A stretch of DNA of 64,000 nt from Lachnospira hominis (ex Liu et al. 2021) (GCF_014287955.1 NZ_JACOPD010000007.1:123029-187028); one strand, 5' to 3'. Counted from the first letter of the stretch, positions 1 to 9,409 are shown. Numbers and translations: made by a program. Notes: a model not told the origin generated them from the letters alone.

Positions 1-2
1 CA

Positions 3-653
3 ACTAAGAAGTCATCAAAGAATAATAATGCAACAACAAAGGCGGCAGAGACGACAACAACTAAAGCAGCAGAGACTGATGAACAGACAGAGGCTGCAAC
101 AACTAGAAGAACGCAGACTCAAACGAATGATACTGAGGCTGCCGGAGATACCGAAGATGGTGGAAGCACAGGCGGAAGCGGTTCAGGTGACAGCGGAAGC
201 ACAGATGGAAGCGGTTCAGGCGATAGTGGAGACACAGGCGGAAGCGGATCAGGTGACAGCGGAAGCACAGATGGAAGCGGTTCAGGCGATAGTGGAGACA
301 CAGGCGGAAGCGGTTCAGGCGATAGCGGAAGCACAGGCGGAAGCGGATCAGGTGACAGCGGAAACACAGATGGAAGCGGATCAGGTGACAGCGGAAGCAC
401 AGGCGGAAGCGGTTCAGGCGACAGCGGAAGCACAGGCGGAAGCGGTTCAGGCGACAGCGGAAGCACAGGCGGAAGCGGTTCAGGCGATAGCGGAAGCACA
501 GGCGGAAGCGGATCAGGTGACAGCGGAAGCACAGGTGGAAGCGGTTCAGGTGACAGCGGAAGCACAGGTGGAAGCGGTTCAGGTGATAGTGGAAACACAG
601 GTGGAAGCGAAAGTGGTAGTGAAACCGGAAGTTCAGAAGCCGCAGGTAATTAA
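3..653 (+). CDS. C-terminal part of a Thr-rich, Gly/Ser-repeat tail protein (5' end outside window)
   Basis: An open frame enters at base 3 and runs to a TAA at 651-653 with no stop. It has no start codon in the window, so only 216 C-terminal residues are seen. About 55 Thr/Ala/Glu/Lys-rich residues come first, then 13 copies of an 11-residue Gly/Ser/Asp unit (like GGSGSGDSGST), then a short Ser/Gly/Glu tail ending AAGN. This is a flexible extracellular-type linker or tail. The other two forward frames and the reverse frames stay open only because of the repeat. Inference: it may be the tail of a penicillin-binding or wall protein, since such proteins in Clostridia often end this way; the catalytic part is not visible. 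The next gene begins 47 bases downstream. Confidence 0.8.
   Translation, partial: TKKSSKNNNATTKAAETTTTKAAETDEQTEAATTRRTQTQTNDTEAAGDTEDGGSTGGSGSGDSGSTDGSGSGDSGDTGGSGSGDSGSTDGSGSGDSGDTGGSGSGDSGSTGGSGSGDSGNTDGSGSGDSGSTGGSGSGDSGSTGGSGSGDSGSTGGSGSGDSGSTGGSGSGDSGSTGGSGSGDSGSTGGSGSGDSGNTGGSESGSETGSSEAAGN
171..599 (+). repeat. Tandem array, 13 units of 33 bp
   Basis: Thirteen in-frame 33-bp units start at 171 and end at 599. Each encodes (G/D)GSGSGDSG(S/D/N)T. Units differ mostly at third codon positions and at the Gly/Asp and Ser/Asp/Asn sites, so selection appears to keep the peptide. Such an array can change copy number by slippage or recombination without a frameshift. Confidence 0.95.
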
Positions 654-700
654 CGATTGCTTTTGATTTGTGTTGCAAAGCAAGGAGGATACGAAAAACA

Positions 701-3052
701 ATGAAATGTTTAATACTTGCCGGAGGCAGCGGAGACAGCCTTTGGCCATTGTCAAGAAAGAATTATCCAAAGCAGTTTATGAATATTAAAGAAGGCCGTT
801 CACTTTTACAGGAAACGGTCGTTAGAAATATGCCATTTTGTGATGAATTTGTTATTGTCACAAAGGAGAGCTACAGGAATATAGTCAATGGGCAGATGAA
901 AGCATTTCAGAGTCTGAAGTACCGGCTTATTCTTGAGGGTTCACCAAAGGGGACAGCTGCGGCAATTATGCTTGGAAATATGTTCTGCAATCAGTCGGAA
1001 CTGGTTTTTGTAGTAACTGCGGATCATTTGATAGAGGGTCAGGAGTACAGAGAAGCAGTTCTTAGAGGCAAGGAACTTGCTAAAGAAGGATATGTTGCGG
1101 CTATAGGAATCAAGCCGACAGAGAATGCTTCCGGATATGATTATATTATAAAAGATGAAGAGGATGTATTAGGTTTTATCGAGAGACAGCAGTTCGATTT
1201 GAAAAGCGATTCATATAAGAATAAAGAATATCTTTGGAACAGCGGAATGTATATATACAGAGTTGGGGATCTTATAAACAGTGTGAAAAATATTTCACCT
1301 GAATTATATAATACATGTCGTTCGGCAAAGAGAAGAACTCCTGCAATAAGACGAGGCATCCGCTTTTCTGAAAATGTGATGAAAGATATTCCTACAGGCA
1401 GTATTGAGCAGATTGTATTTTCAAAGAACAGTATTGTAAAAGTTGTTGAGGCAGAATTTGGCTGGAAAGATGTCGGCAATGTAAGTGATCTTGACGGATT
1501 TGGCAGTGTGACACATTCTGATTATGTAATAAAGAATAATTGTGAAGATGTGTCAGTCGTAAACAATGCAGAGAGACAGCTTGTTGTAACAAATGATTTG
1601 AATGATATAGTAGTTGTAAATACTGAAGATGCAGTTTATGTTTCTTCAAAAGAACGTGCAAAAGATATTAAAGATATAATAAAAGATAACCGTGAAAAGT
1701 ACGAAAGTTATTTTGATTACAACAGACTTTCTTATCGTGAATGGGGAATTCATGAACTTCTTACTTGGTCCGAAGGGTACAAAGTAAAGAAAGTAACAGT
1801 TTTTCCGGGAATGAGCATGAATCTTCACCAGCATGAGATGAGAAGTGAGCACTGGGCTGTTGTTGAAGGTACAGCGACTATCACACTCGGTCAGGAGACA
1901 AGGGATTATCATAAGTTTGAAAGCGTATTTGTGCCTATTGGAATGAAGCACAAAGTTGCTAATAAAACAGATAAAAATGTTGTTATTATAGAGATTGGAA
2001 TAGGTGAGGTTGTATCTGAGAGAGATATTGTAAAGATATATACAGATGAATCTTCTGAGGGTAATTATATTGCAACACAGGATAATCCTGTTATAAAGCT
2101 TGACCCTGCATTTAAGGATAATCTCTGGGGCGGCACGAAGCTTCGTACTGTATTCGGCAAGAAATGCGATTATGATATTATTGCGGAAAGCTGGGAATTA
2201 TCAGCACATCCGGATGGACCAAGCCGTATAGCAGATGGTAGATACAAGGGTATGCTTTTTGGCGATTATCTTTCAATTATCGGAAAAGAAAGTCTTGGCT
2301 GGAAATGTCAGGCACAGGACAGATTCCCTATCCTTATAAAGTTTATTGATGCAAAGCAGGCATTGTCAGTACAGATTCATCCTGATGATGAATATGCACT
2401 TGAAAATGAAGGCGAGTATGGCAAGAATGAGATGTGGTATGTTGTTGACAGTGAACCGGGCTCATATCTTTACTGCGGACTTAAAAAGAATACTGATAAA
2501 GAAGAGATTGAACGCAGAATTGCAGATAATACAATAACAGACATTCTCAATAAAATTGAAGTTAAAAAGGGCGATGTTGTTATGGTTAAAGCCGGAACAA
2601 TACATGCTATAGGAGCCGGAATAATTATCTGTGAAATCCAGCAGAACTCAAACTGCACATACAGAATGTATGATTATGACAGAAGAGATAAGTATGGCAA
2701 TCCGAGAGAACTTCATGTAAAAAAAGCACTTGATGTTGTTGACACAAAAGCTTATGTGAAAGATAATACAACGGAAGTTATGCTTGAGGAAAATGAGCAT
2801 TATTCCCTTGAACGTCTTGTACAGTGCAAATACTTTGAATGTCTCAAATATGAGATAAAAGACGAAGTTAAGATTGTTGCAGATGAATCATCATTTGTTT
2901 CACTTGTATTTATAGAGGGAAGCGGAACGATAGAGGCAGATGATTATAAGCAGGAAGTTCCGTTCAAAGCGGGAGAAAGTTTCTTTGTAAGTTCAGGAAA
3001 AAGAAGCATTAATATTAAAGGAAAAGGCACATGCATAGTAACACATGTATAA
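701..3052 (+). CDS. Three-domain fusion: mannose-1-phosphate guanylyltransferase / cupin PMI / ManA-type mannose-6-phosphate isomerase
   Basis: 783 aa, started at ATG 701 behind AAGGAGG (682-688) rather than at an upstream in-frame codon. Residues 1 to ~270 are a ManC-like nucleotidyltransferase (GGSGDSLWPLSR at 8-19, YPKQF, ADHLI, WNSGMY, GWKDVG). Residues ~340-455 are a type II PMI cupin (NLHQHEMRSEHW near 374, then VPIGMKHK). From ~460 to the end there is a type I ManA domain (DNLWGG, QIHPDD near 559, EMWYV, GTIHAIGAG, then a conserved EIQQ and YDYDR). Together they would link fructose-6-P, mannose-6-P and GDP-mannose supply for the glycan genes downstream. Odd points: the usual GTR of the ManC signature is GDS, and the FVEKP-type lysine segment reads FIERQ, so the transferase half may be altered or inactive. 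The domain calls are strong; the activity of each domain is inferred. Confidence 0.88.
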   Translation: MKCLILAGGSGDSLWPLSRKNYPKQFMNIKEGRSLLQETVVRNMPFCDEFVIVTKESYRNIVNGQMKAFQSLKYRLILEGSPKGTAAAIMLGNMFCNQSELVFVVTADHLIEGQEYREAVLRGKELAKEGYVAAIGIKPTENASGYDYIIKDEEDVLGFIERQQFDLKSDSYKNKEYLWNSGMYIYRVGDLINSVKNISPELYNTCRSAKRRTPAIRRGIRFSENVMKDIPTGSIEQIVFSKNSIVKVVEAEFGWKDVGNVSDLDGFGSVTHSDYVIKNNCEDVSVVNNAERQLVVTNDLNDIVVVNTEDAVYVSSKERAKDIKDIIKDNREKYESYFDYNRLSYREWGIHELLTWSEGYKVKKVTVFPGMSMNLHQHEMRSEHWAVVEGTATITLGQETRDYHKFESVFVPIGMKHKVANKTDKNVVIIEIGIGEVVSERDIVKIYTDESSEGNYIATQDNPVIKLDPAFKDNLWGGTKLRTVFGKKCDYDIIAESWELSAHPDGPSRIADGRYKGMLFGDYLSIIGKESLGWKCQAQDRFPILIKFIDAKQALSVQIHPDDEYALENEGEYGKNEMWYVVDSEPGSYLYCGLKKNTDKEEIERRIADNTITDILNKIEVKKGDVVMVKAGTIHAIGAGIIICEIQQNSNCTYRMYDYDRRDKYGNPRELHVKKALDVVDTKAYVKDNTTEVMLEENEHYSLERLVQCKYFECLKYEIKDEVKIVADESSFVSLVFIEGSGTIEADDYKQEVPFKAGESFFVSSGKRSINIKGKGTCIVTHV

Positions 3053-3082
3053 ATACACAAAGTGTATTTATATATGTGTTAC
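3038..3082. repeat. 21-bp inverted repeat with AAA loop overlapping the end of the ManC/ManA gene
   Basis: The arms 3038-3058 and 3062-3082 match at 20 of 21 positions around a 3-base loop. The left arm contains the last codons and the stop codon of the preceding gene. A strong hairpin here could stabilise the 3' end of the message or aid termination. It is followed by a second, weaker inverted repeat and then a GC-rich terminator. Confidence 0.8.
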
Positions 3083-3102
3083 ATGGACACAATGTGTCAT
3101 GT

Positions 3103-3125
3103 AAGCCCGCATCAGCTGCGGGCTT
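3103..3125 (+). terminator. GC-rich hairpin, probable terminator
   Basis: A perfect 9-bp stem (AAGCCCGCA / TGCGGGCTT) has a 5-base loop. Only a short T stretch follows, so termination may be partial and the downstream genes could still be reached by read-through. Confidence 0.6.
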
Positions 3126-3155
3126 TACGATGTAAAATAAAAAGGCAGGTTTCTG

Positions 3156-3704
3156 ATGAAAAGCGGCGGTAAGAAGACAAGGATTGTGCTTTACAGTGCA
3201 AGTATTATATTGGTATTATTTTATATAATTGTAATGTGGTGGGGAATTACCCCAAAAGTAGGAATTGAATATAAGATGTATTATATAACGCACGAACTTT
3301 CTGACTGGCCGGGATATGGCAGATTAAGCTATAAACTTGGAACCAAAGAAATCTGTACATCATACAAAGACAGAAATGGAAGTCCTTATACATGGGATGT
3401 ATGTGTGAGGAAAGGTCAGGGCTGGAACAGGGAGCAGTATGACGGAAGCGTAAGCAATGCATCTGAAAGCTACATATATTATCTTCCTGAAAAAAATGCG
3501 GATAATGTTACATATACGATTGAGGTAAAAAATGTTACAGGAGCCGTAAAGGTATATGCGGATGATAAGCAGATAGGTGAGTTTGAAAAAGACGGAACAT
3601 ACAGTTTTAAAGCAGGAAATGCTGTGAGTGATAAATTATTTACAATAAAATTTGAGACAGAAAGAGGAAGCAGTTTTACACTGTGGAGTACCTGCCTTGA
3701 ATAA
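3156..3704 (+). CDS. Membrane-anchored protein of unknown function
   Basis: 182 aa. Residues 9-30 are one hydrophobic segment after a KKTR positive start, so the remaining ~150 residues probably lie outside the membrane. The rest is rich in Tyr, Thr and alternating beta-type stretches and carries two Cys pairs (about 66/84 and one at the C terminus), with no catalytic motif that I recognise. It sits between the mannose-nucleotide gene and a YfhO-type protein and is 35 bp from the latter, so a role in the same surface glycan pathway is plausible but only by context. The RBS (AAGGCAGG) is modest. Confidence 0.7.
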   Translation: MKSGGKKTRIVLYSASIILVLFYIIVMWWGITPKVGIEYKMYYITHELSDWPGYGRLSYKLGTKEICTSYKDRNGSPYTWDVCVRKGQGWNREQYDGSVSNASESYIYYLPEKNADNVTYTIEVKNVTGAVKVYADDKQIGEFEKDGTYSFKAGNAVSDKLFTIKFETERGSSFTLWSTCLE

Positions 3705-3739
3705 TGCAGGCTGGTTGATTATTAAGTGATGGAGGCGTT

Positions 3740-6460
3740 ATGAAAGACAACAAATCGTTATTTCAGAGAGTAAAATTATATGCCATACCCGGATTGATTA
3801 CGTGTGCGGTTATTGTATTTATTTATGTTTTTAAAGGTATATGGCCGTTTGGAGCTAACCGTATAGATTATTTTGACAATATGCAGCAGGTAGCACCACT
3901 CTATGCACATCTTTGGGACTGGATGCATGGAAAGGCGTCATTGTGGTTTGACTGGTACACAGGATTTGGCACGAATGTATCAATGAGTATATCTGCATTT
4001 TCAATGCTTAGTCCTTTTAATCTTTTGCTGTATCTTTTTCCGAGAACTCTGATACTTGAAAGTATATCAATACTTACGCTTGTAAAAATGATATTTATGG
4101 CAGTTGCCATGTATGCATATATTAATAAAAAATATAACAGACTTTCATATAATATGAAAGTTGTATTTTCACTTATGTATACATTCTGCGGATATACAGT
4201 GCTCTATGGTTCATGCTTTACACCATGGATGGATATAGTTGCATTATTCCCACTCCTTATGCTTGCATATGAAAATATGATGCAGACAGGCAAAAAGCTT
4301 TTTTACATAATAATGGTTGCAATTATTTTCATAATTAACTATTATCTCGGTGCCATGTCACTTGTATACATATTCCTTATAAGCGGGGCGTATGTTCTTC
4401 TTATGTCTAAGAAAGAAAAAATCAAGGAACATGCATGGAATCTTGGAATCGGAACTGTTGCAGGACTTGGGCTTTCATGTTTTGTGCTTGTGCCTGTAAT
4501 GATGCAGCTTTCAGGCTCACAGAGAGGTGGCTCCGGACAGGGAATTGTATCGCAGTATATCGGCTGGATAAAGAGTGCTATTATATCTGACGGACAGATG
4601 GCAGCATTTCAGAGATGGATGATGCTTTATGGAATGGCATTTGCAGCAGCAGTAATAATTATGGGCTTAAAGAAGTTCAAAGAAGAGAAGAATACTATAA
4701 GATATATGATTTCCCTGCTTCTTATTTCGCTTCTGCCAATTGTTGTCGAAGGAATCAATCTTATGTGGCATTTTGGTTCGTATAACGGATATACGTTAAG
4801 AAACGGATATATTGTCGCATTTACGCTTATAACTGTTGCTGCGTATTTTGCACAGCGGATGTTTGAAGAAGTGACAGCTGATAAAAAACAGCTTGTAAAA
4901 CAGCTTGTCATATTTGTTGTAGCGGCAGCTGTATATGCAGTTATTTATAATATTATTCCTTCAAATGATATCATCTTAGCAGCATTTATATTATTTATAG
5001 CGATATTTATAGCGGCATTTATTTTTTATAATAAAAAGCTTAAAAAAGATGGAATTGGATTTGATTTTAATACTATTATAGCGATAGTTGCTATAGAAGT
5101 ATTTATTGGTGCATATTCGCTTATCGGACCACCTAAGTTTTATGAATATGAGCCATATCAGTATGGCGATTATGTCCAGGCTGCGAATGAAGTAAAGGAT
5201 TCACTTGATATTGAAGAGTCTGTGACTGAAAGAATTGTCAATCCGGATATAAGCCTTAATGCCAACTATCCGCTTATTTTAAGGAGAAGTGCAATGTCAA
5301 GCTTTACGGCGGCCCTTCAGAGTGATACACAGAGTTATTCAAAGAAATTTGGTTACTCTAAGTATTTCCTCTGGCTTCTTGATTCAGGCGGCACGGTATT
5401 TACTAATTCACTTTTTCATGTTACTCAGGCAGTCAATGTGAATGAACTTGATTCACAGATGTATACAGCAGTAAGAAGTGATGGAGACTATACGTTATAT
5501 GATGCTAATTACAAGCTTCCTTTTGCAATGAGTGTAAATAAAAACATTACACGTCAGGATTTCAGCGGCAACTGGGAAGATTTACATAATATTTTCTACA
5601 AGGCACTCACTAATGACACACAGGATATTGTTAATGGTATGTCATATACTAAGAAAGAGTCATCGGTTATAAGGGAGTATAATGTAAGAGCAGATGGAAA
5701 ACAGGCTGTTTATATTAATATTGTTGATGTAAATAACCGTAATACAGATGCTAATGCTTCATGGCTTATAAGTTCAATGCATATATATGTCAATGGTGAA
5801 GCGGTTCTTGTTCCGACACTTGGTGATGTTAAGAATACAGCATATTTTACAGATTATAATAATAATCTCGTATATCTTGGCACATTTGAGAATGAGAATT
5901 TTACAATAAGAGTTGAATATGATGACCCATGGTATCTGAAGGTAAGTGAGGTATCATTTGCCGGACTTGATATGGATAAGATGCAGTCACTTGTCGATAA
6001 ACATGCCGATGATTACTGTGAGACATCATATACTTCAGATTCGCTTACAGTTAAGCTTAACGGAAGCGGTGTAAATAATATGGCACTTATTCCTGTTGTA
6101 TACAGTGATAACTGGAATGTAAAGGTGAATGAAAAGAAAGTAAAAGCTAAAAGTGTCTGCGGACTTTTTACAGGTGTTGATATTCATGCAGGTGAAAATG
6201 TGATTGAGATGACATTTGAGCCTAAAGGCAAAAAAGCAGGAATGCTTATATCTTTAGCAACACTTATTATGATGATAGCATCAGCACTTATTTTGAAGTT
6301 TACAAAATTGAAAGTGCCGGCTTTATTAAAAATGTGTGCAGCATTCATATATCTTGAACTTTATAATATTGTAATTGTTGCAATGTTTTTAATTCCTGTA
6401 GTAGCGGCAATTCCGGCATTGATTTATCAGATTGTTATAAGGCTGATGCAGCTGTTCTGA
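3740..6460 (+). CDS. YfhO-family polytopic membrane protein (GT-C-like)
   Basis: 906 aa with roughly a dozen membrane helices in the first half (first at ~13-32), a long extracytoplasmic beta-rich region (~480-820) and further helices at the C terminus (~835-905). The layout, the FDNMQQVAPLY segment after helix 1 and the LSPFNLLLYLFP segment match YfhO-type proteins, which in Bacillus and Lactobacillales are linked to glycosylation of lipoteichoic acid or other surface polymers using lipid-linked sugars. The start is ATG 3740 behind GGAGG. The downstream gene encodes another membrane glycosyltransferase, which supports a surface-glycan role. The exact substrate cannot be read from the sequence. 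Confidence 0.85.
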   Translation: MKDNKSLFQRVKLYAIPGLITCAVIVFIYVFKGIWPFGANRIDYFDNMQQVAPLYAHLWDWMHGKASLWFDWYTGFGTNVSMSISAFSMLSPFNLLLYLFPRTLILESISILTLVKMIFMAVAMYAYINKKYNRLSYNMKVVFSLMYTFCGYTVLYGSCFTPWMDIVALFPLLMLAYENMMQTGKKLFYIIMVAIIFIINYYLGAMSLVYIFLISGAYVLLMSKKEKIKEHAWNLGIGTVAGLGLSCFVLVPVMMQLSGSQRGGSGQGIVSQYIGWIKSAIISDGQMAAFQRWMMLYGMAFAAAVIIMGLKKFKEEKNTIRYMISLLLISLLPIVVEGINLMWHFGSYNGYTLRNGYIVAFTLITVAAYFAQRMFEEVTADKKQLVKQLVIFVVAAAVYAVIYNIIPSNDIILAAFILFIAIFIAAFIFYNKKLKKDGIGFDFNTIIAIVAIEVFIGAYSLIGPPKFYEYEPYQYGDYVQAANEVKDSLDIEESVTERIVNPDISLNANYPLILRRSAMSSFTAALQSDTQSYSKKFGYSKYFLWLLDSGGTVFTNSLFHVTQAVNVNELDSQMYTAVRSDGDYTLYDANYKLPFAMSVNKNITRQDFSGNWEDLHNIFYKALTNDTQDIVNGMSYTKKESSVIREYNVRADGKQAVYINIVDVNNRNTDANASWLISSMHIYVNGEAVLVPTLGDVKNTAYFTDYNNNLVYLGTFENENFTIRVEYDDPWYLKVSEVSFAGLDMDKMQSLVDKHADDYCETSYTSDSLTVKLNGSGVNNMALIPVVYSDNWNVKVNEKKVKAKSVCGLFTGVDIHAGENVIEMTFEPKGKKAGMLISLATLIMMIASALILKFTKLKVPALLKMCAAFIYLELYNIVIVAMFLIPVVAAIPALIYQIVIRLMQLF

Positions 6461-6487
6461 TGCAGCGGTCCAAATAGGGGATAAAGA

Positions 6488-7738
6488 ATGAATACTTTGA
6501 TTGAAAAATACAAAAAGAACAGTAATTTCAGACTGGCTGTTCAATTGCTTTTTATACTTGTACTATCAAGGGTGGTTATGCTTATTATGGTACCGGTATA
6601 CAATGGAATTATGGGAACAAACCGGTCATTTAGTTTCCTTATGAATGAGTGGGATGCAAAAAGATACCAGTTTATGGTAGATAATGGATATACATTTCCT
6701 CTTGATACTGACCCGCAGGCGAACTGGGCGTTCTTTCCGATGTATGTTATTGTCTGTCAGTTTGTGAAACTGCTCACATTCTGGAAAGCCGATACGTACT
6801 GGGTTGGCATGTTTGTATCAAATGTGTGTATTTATATAGCAGCATATTTTGGTATAAAATGGCTTCGAGACAGATATAAAATAAATAATGGTACACAGCC
6901 GGATATTAATAATAATTATGGAATTCTTCTTGGAATTCTTATGTTTATGGCACCATATTCATTTTACTGTGCATCTGTTTATACTGAAGCGATGTTTATA
7001 ATGTTTATTGTTTTATTCTTTTATTTCAGCCAGAAAAAGCAATGGCTTATTGCGGGACTTATGTCTGCATTTGCAAGTGCAACAAGAATTGTGGGCTGTA
7101 CACTTGTATTTGCACTGATTATCGAACTTTATCTTGACTATAAGAATAAAAATACAGTTATTGACAGCAAAAAAGCAGGAATCTGGCAAAACGTCAGAGA
7201 TTTTGTGGTTCATTTTATAAAGACGCCGAAAGAGATATTGTCAGTTATGCTTTGTCCTCTTGGAACATTTATATATATGACTTTTTTGAGATTTTTCTGC
7301 GGAGATGTGTGGGCATTCATGCATGTTCAGATTGCCTGGAGAGAAGATTCATATTTTCCTGTAATCGGGGTTATGTGGAAAGCCTGCACAGGACAGATTG
7401 AACCTAGATATACATATATGGGCTGGTTCTGTATTGCAGCGTTTGCTGTATATGCATATATGATTTACAGAAAATATTATTCAATGGCATTTTTTGGAAT
7501 AATAGCACTGCTTGTACCACTTACATCACATGTTATGAGTACATGTAGATTTATAATAGGCTCATTTGTCATATTTATTGGTGTGTATGATTTGATGACT
7601 GCCGGTGGACGGGAGTATTTGGAATTAAAAAATAAAAAGAAAGTAATTGCTATTGATTCTATTGTTTTAATAATCTTTTTTGCTTTAGAGTTATTTTTAT
7701 TGTTTTTGTGGTATAATTCTGATTGCTGGCTGATGTAG
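6488..7738 (+). CDS. PIG-V-like membrane mannosyltransferase family protein
   Basis: 416 aa polytopic protein. NEWDAKRYQFMVDNGYTF at ~53-70 after the first helix, followed by WAFFPMY, is the pattern of PIG-V/GT-C type mannosyltransferases, where the acidic residue in the first outer loop is catalytic (established for the family). It would take mannose from a polyprenyl-phosphate carrier, which fits the GDP-mannose enzyme and the DPM1-like GT2 in the same block. It lies 27 bp after the YfhO gene with RBS GGGGAT. The alternative is another GT-C family; membrane glycosyltransferase is the safe call. Confidence 0.75.
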   Translation: MNTLIEKYKKNSNFRLAVQLLFILVLSRVVMLIMVPVYNGIMGTNRSFSFLMNEWDAKRYQFMVDNGYTFPLDTDPQANWAFFPMYVIVCQFVKLLTFWKADTYWVGMFVSNVCIYIAAYFGIKWLRDRYKINNGTQPDINNNYGILLGILMFMAPYSFYCASVYTEAMFIMFIVLFFYFSQKKQWLIAGLMSAFASATRIVGCTLVFALIIELYLDYKNKNTVIDSKKAGIWQNVRDFVVHFIKTPKEILSVMLCPLGTFIYMTFLRFFCGDVWAFMHVQIAWREDSYFPVIGVMWKACTGQIEPRYTYMGWFCIAAFAVYAYMIYRKYYSMAFFGIIALLVPLTSHVMSTCRFIIGSFVIFIGVYDLMTAGGREYLELKNKKKVIAIDSIVLIIFFALELFLLFLWYNSDCWLM

Positions 7739-7802
7739 TATTACGTATATAGATATGTGGAATACTGAGAGGGAATGCTGGAAAGAAAAGGAGAAACGGT
7801 CA

Positions 7803-9317
7803 TTGAAAATTAAACTTAAAAGAAGGAAAGGAACAAATAAAAAACAAAATAATCAGAATTTGAGAAAATTTGGCGAAAGACTAAATGTTTTTTTCAGCGA
7901 CAGGAAGAATGTTGCTGTTACATCATTGTTTGTAATCATTATTGTTATAGCTTCGGTCTGTGGAGTTGTAGGCTGGAAAAAGGTCAACAGACCTAAGAAT
8001 AAGGAAGTATTGACGACAGAGGCACTCTCTGAGACTGAAAAAATTACGACAACCCAGGCGGAAACGGAAACTGAGACGGAAACGGAAACTGAGACGGAAA
8101 CTGAGACGGAAACGGAAGAAGAGATTGCGTATGAGGAGTTTGATGAGATGATGGAGGAAGAAGTTCCGGATGAGGATCAGGCACCATGGGAACTTCCACC
8201 AAGAACTATGACATCTGAATGTATACCATATGACGGACAATACAGGGAGATTTCTTGTTGGGGGGATTCGATGACATATGGAACTAACAGTGGTCCGGGA
8301 AGTATAACTGTCAATGGAATGAAGAAAAATGTTTCGTATTATTCATATCCTCAGACGTTGCAGGAACTTACAGGAATTACTGCATATAATTTTGGTATGC
8401 CGGGTGCTACATCTGATGAAATTGCCATGATGCAGGGTGGACTTGCAATGAAAACGGACAGGACTGTAACAGTAAAAGATACGAATGAGGCAGAACTTAG
8501 AATAATAAGATCTGATAATAATGAATTTATTTCTAACGACTGGGGATTTCTTGATGATGTTTATATATTAAACAGACCTTTCAATGTGAGAAAGACAGAA
8601 GGCTGGCATTATATTTCAAGAATATATGAACTTGAGTTAAATAGTGAAGTACAAAATTCTAAAGAACTTGTAATGCTTTCAGATGTCAAGGGGAAAGATT
8701 CAAATGCGGCTGTTATAAAAGAGACTGAGGCGGTAGAAAAAGAAAATCCGTCAAAAGAAACCGCAACACAGAAACCGACGACAGAACCAGCAACACCGGC
8801 ATATGAGACAATTACAATACCTGAGGGAACGAGAGTTTACACAAAGACAGCAATTGATCACAGCGGTGATATTCTTATTCTTGAAATTGGAAGTAATGGC
8901 GGTTGGGAAAATGATTATAAGACACTTATTCTTCAATATGATGCCATGATTCAGGAGTTTGGTTGTAAATATTATATTGTTGTAGGTGACACGGACGACC
9001 CGGGAACATCTATCGGTGATCTCAGTCAGGGGGAAACAGATGCAAACGGTAATTATATAGGTACAGGTGATACTTCTTGGGAAGCTGCATTAAGACTTGC
9101 ATATGGTGACCATTTTATTAATATGCGAACATATTTAATCGAAAATGGTCTTAAAGATACAGGTATAATGCCTACAAAAGATGATTTGGAAAATTATAAA
9201 AGAGGTAATATCTCAAAGAAACTTCGTTCAGACTGGACACATCTTAACTGTATGGGTTATTATTCAAAAGGAAAAGGCATATATCTTAAAGGTGTAGAAC
9301 TCGGATATTGGAGTTGA
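7803..9317 (+). CDS. Membrane-anchored SGNH/GDSL-type hydrolase with Glu-Thr repeat linker
   Basis: 504 aa if it starts at TTG 7803, which has AAAAGGAG 9 bases upstream. An in-frame ATG at 7755 has no visible RBS. A basic N terminus is followed by a membrane helix (~37-56), a linker of nine to ten Thr-Glu pairs (about nt 8055-8118), then an SGNH fold: block I WGDSMTYG with Ser154, a GSNGG block near 358-362 in place of the usual GxND, and DWTHLN near 477-482 carrying the Asp/His pair. About 100 residues rich in Thr/Glu/Pro interrupt the domain around 300-335. It probably acts outside the membrane, removing or adding acyl groups on a glycan, which suits the neighbouring MBOAT gene. The activity is inferred. 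Confidence 0.75.
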   Translation: MKIKLKRRKGTNKKQNNQNLRKFGERLNVFFSDRKNVAVTSLFVIIIVIASVCGVVGWKKVNRPKNKEVLTTEALSETEKITTTQAETETETETETETETETETEEEIAYEEFDEMMEEEVPDEDQAPWELPPRTMTSECIPYDGQYREISCWGDSMTYGTNSGPGSITVNGMKKNVSYYSYPQTLQELTGITAYNFGMPGATSDEIAMMQGGLAMKTDRTVTVKDTNEAELRIIRSDNNEFISNDWGFLDDVYILNRPFNVRKTEGWHYISRIYELELNSEVQNSKELVMLSDVKGKDSNAAVIKETEAVEKENPSKETATQKPTTEPATPAYETITIPEGTRVYTKTAIDHSGDILILEIGSNGGWENDYKTLILQYDAMIQEFGCKYYIVVGDTDDPGTSIGDLSQGETDANGNYIGTGDTSWEAALRLAYGDHFINMRTYLIENGLKDTGIMPTKDDLENYKRGNISKKLRSDWTHLNCMGYYSKGKGIYLKGVELGYWS

Positions 9318-9409
9318 TACTTGTATATTTTATAAATAAGTATTATAATCAATTAGCTTAGACACAAGCGATAATACGGATTTATTTTGAATAAAAAGGA
9401 GAAAATACA

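Noticed and set aside
171..599. CRISPR array
   Set aside because: Units are contiguous with no spacers and keep a reading frame; it is a protein-coding tandem repeat.
28..666. Gln/Ala/Glu-rich forward ORF and His/Arg- or Pro/Leu-rich reverse ORFs over the first 680 bases
   Set aside because: They are out-of-frame readings of the 33-bp Gly/Ser repeat. The frame open from base 3 fits a real low-complexity tail and ends properly before the next RBS.
8055..8118. Phase-variable switch in the Thr-Glu repeat
   Set aside because: The unit is 6 bp (two codons), so gain or loss keeps the frame; it can change linker length but not switch the gene off.
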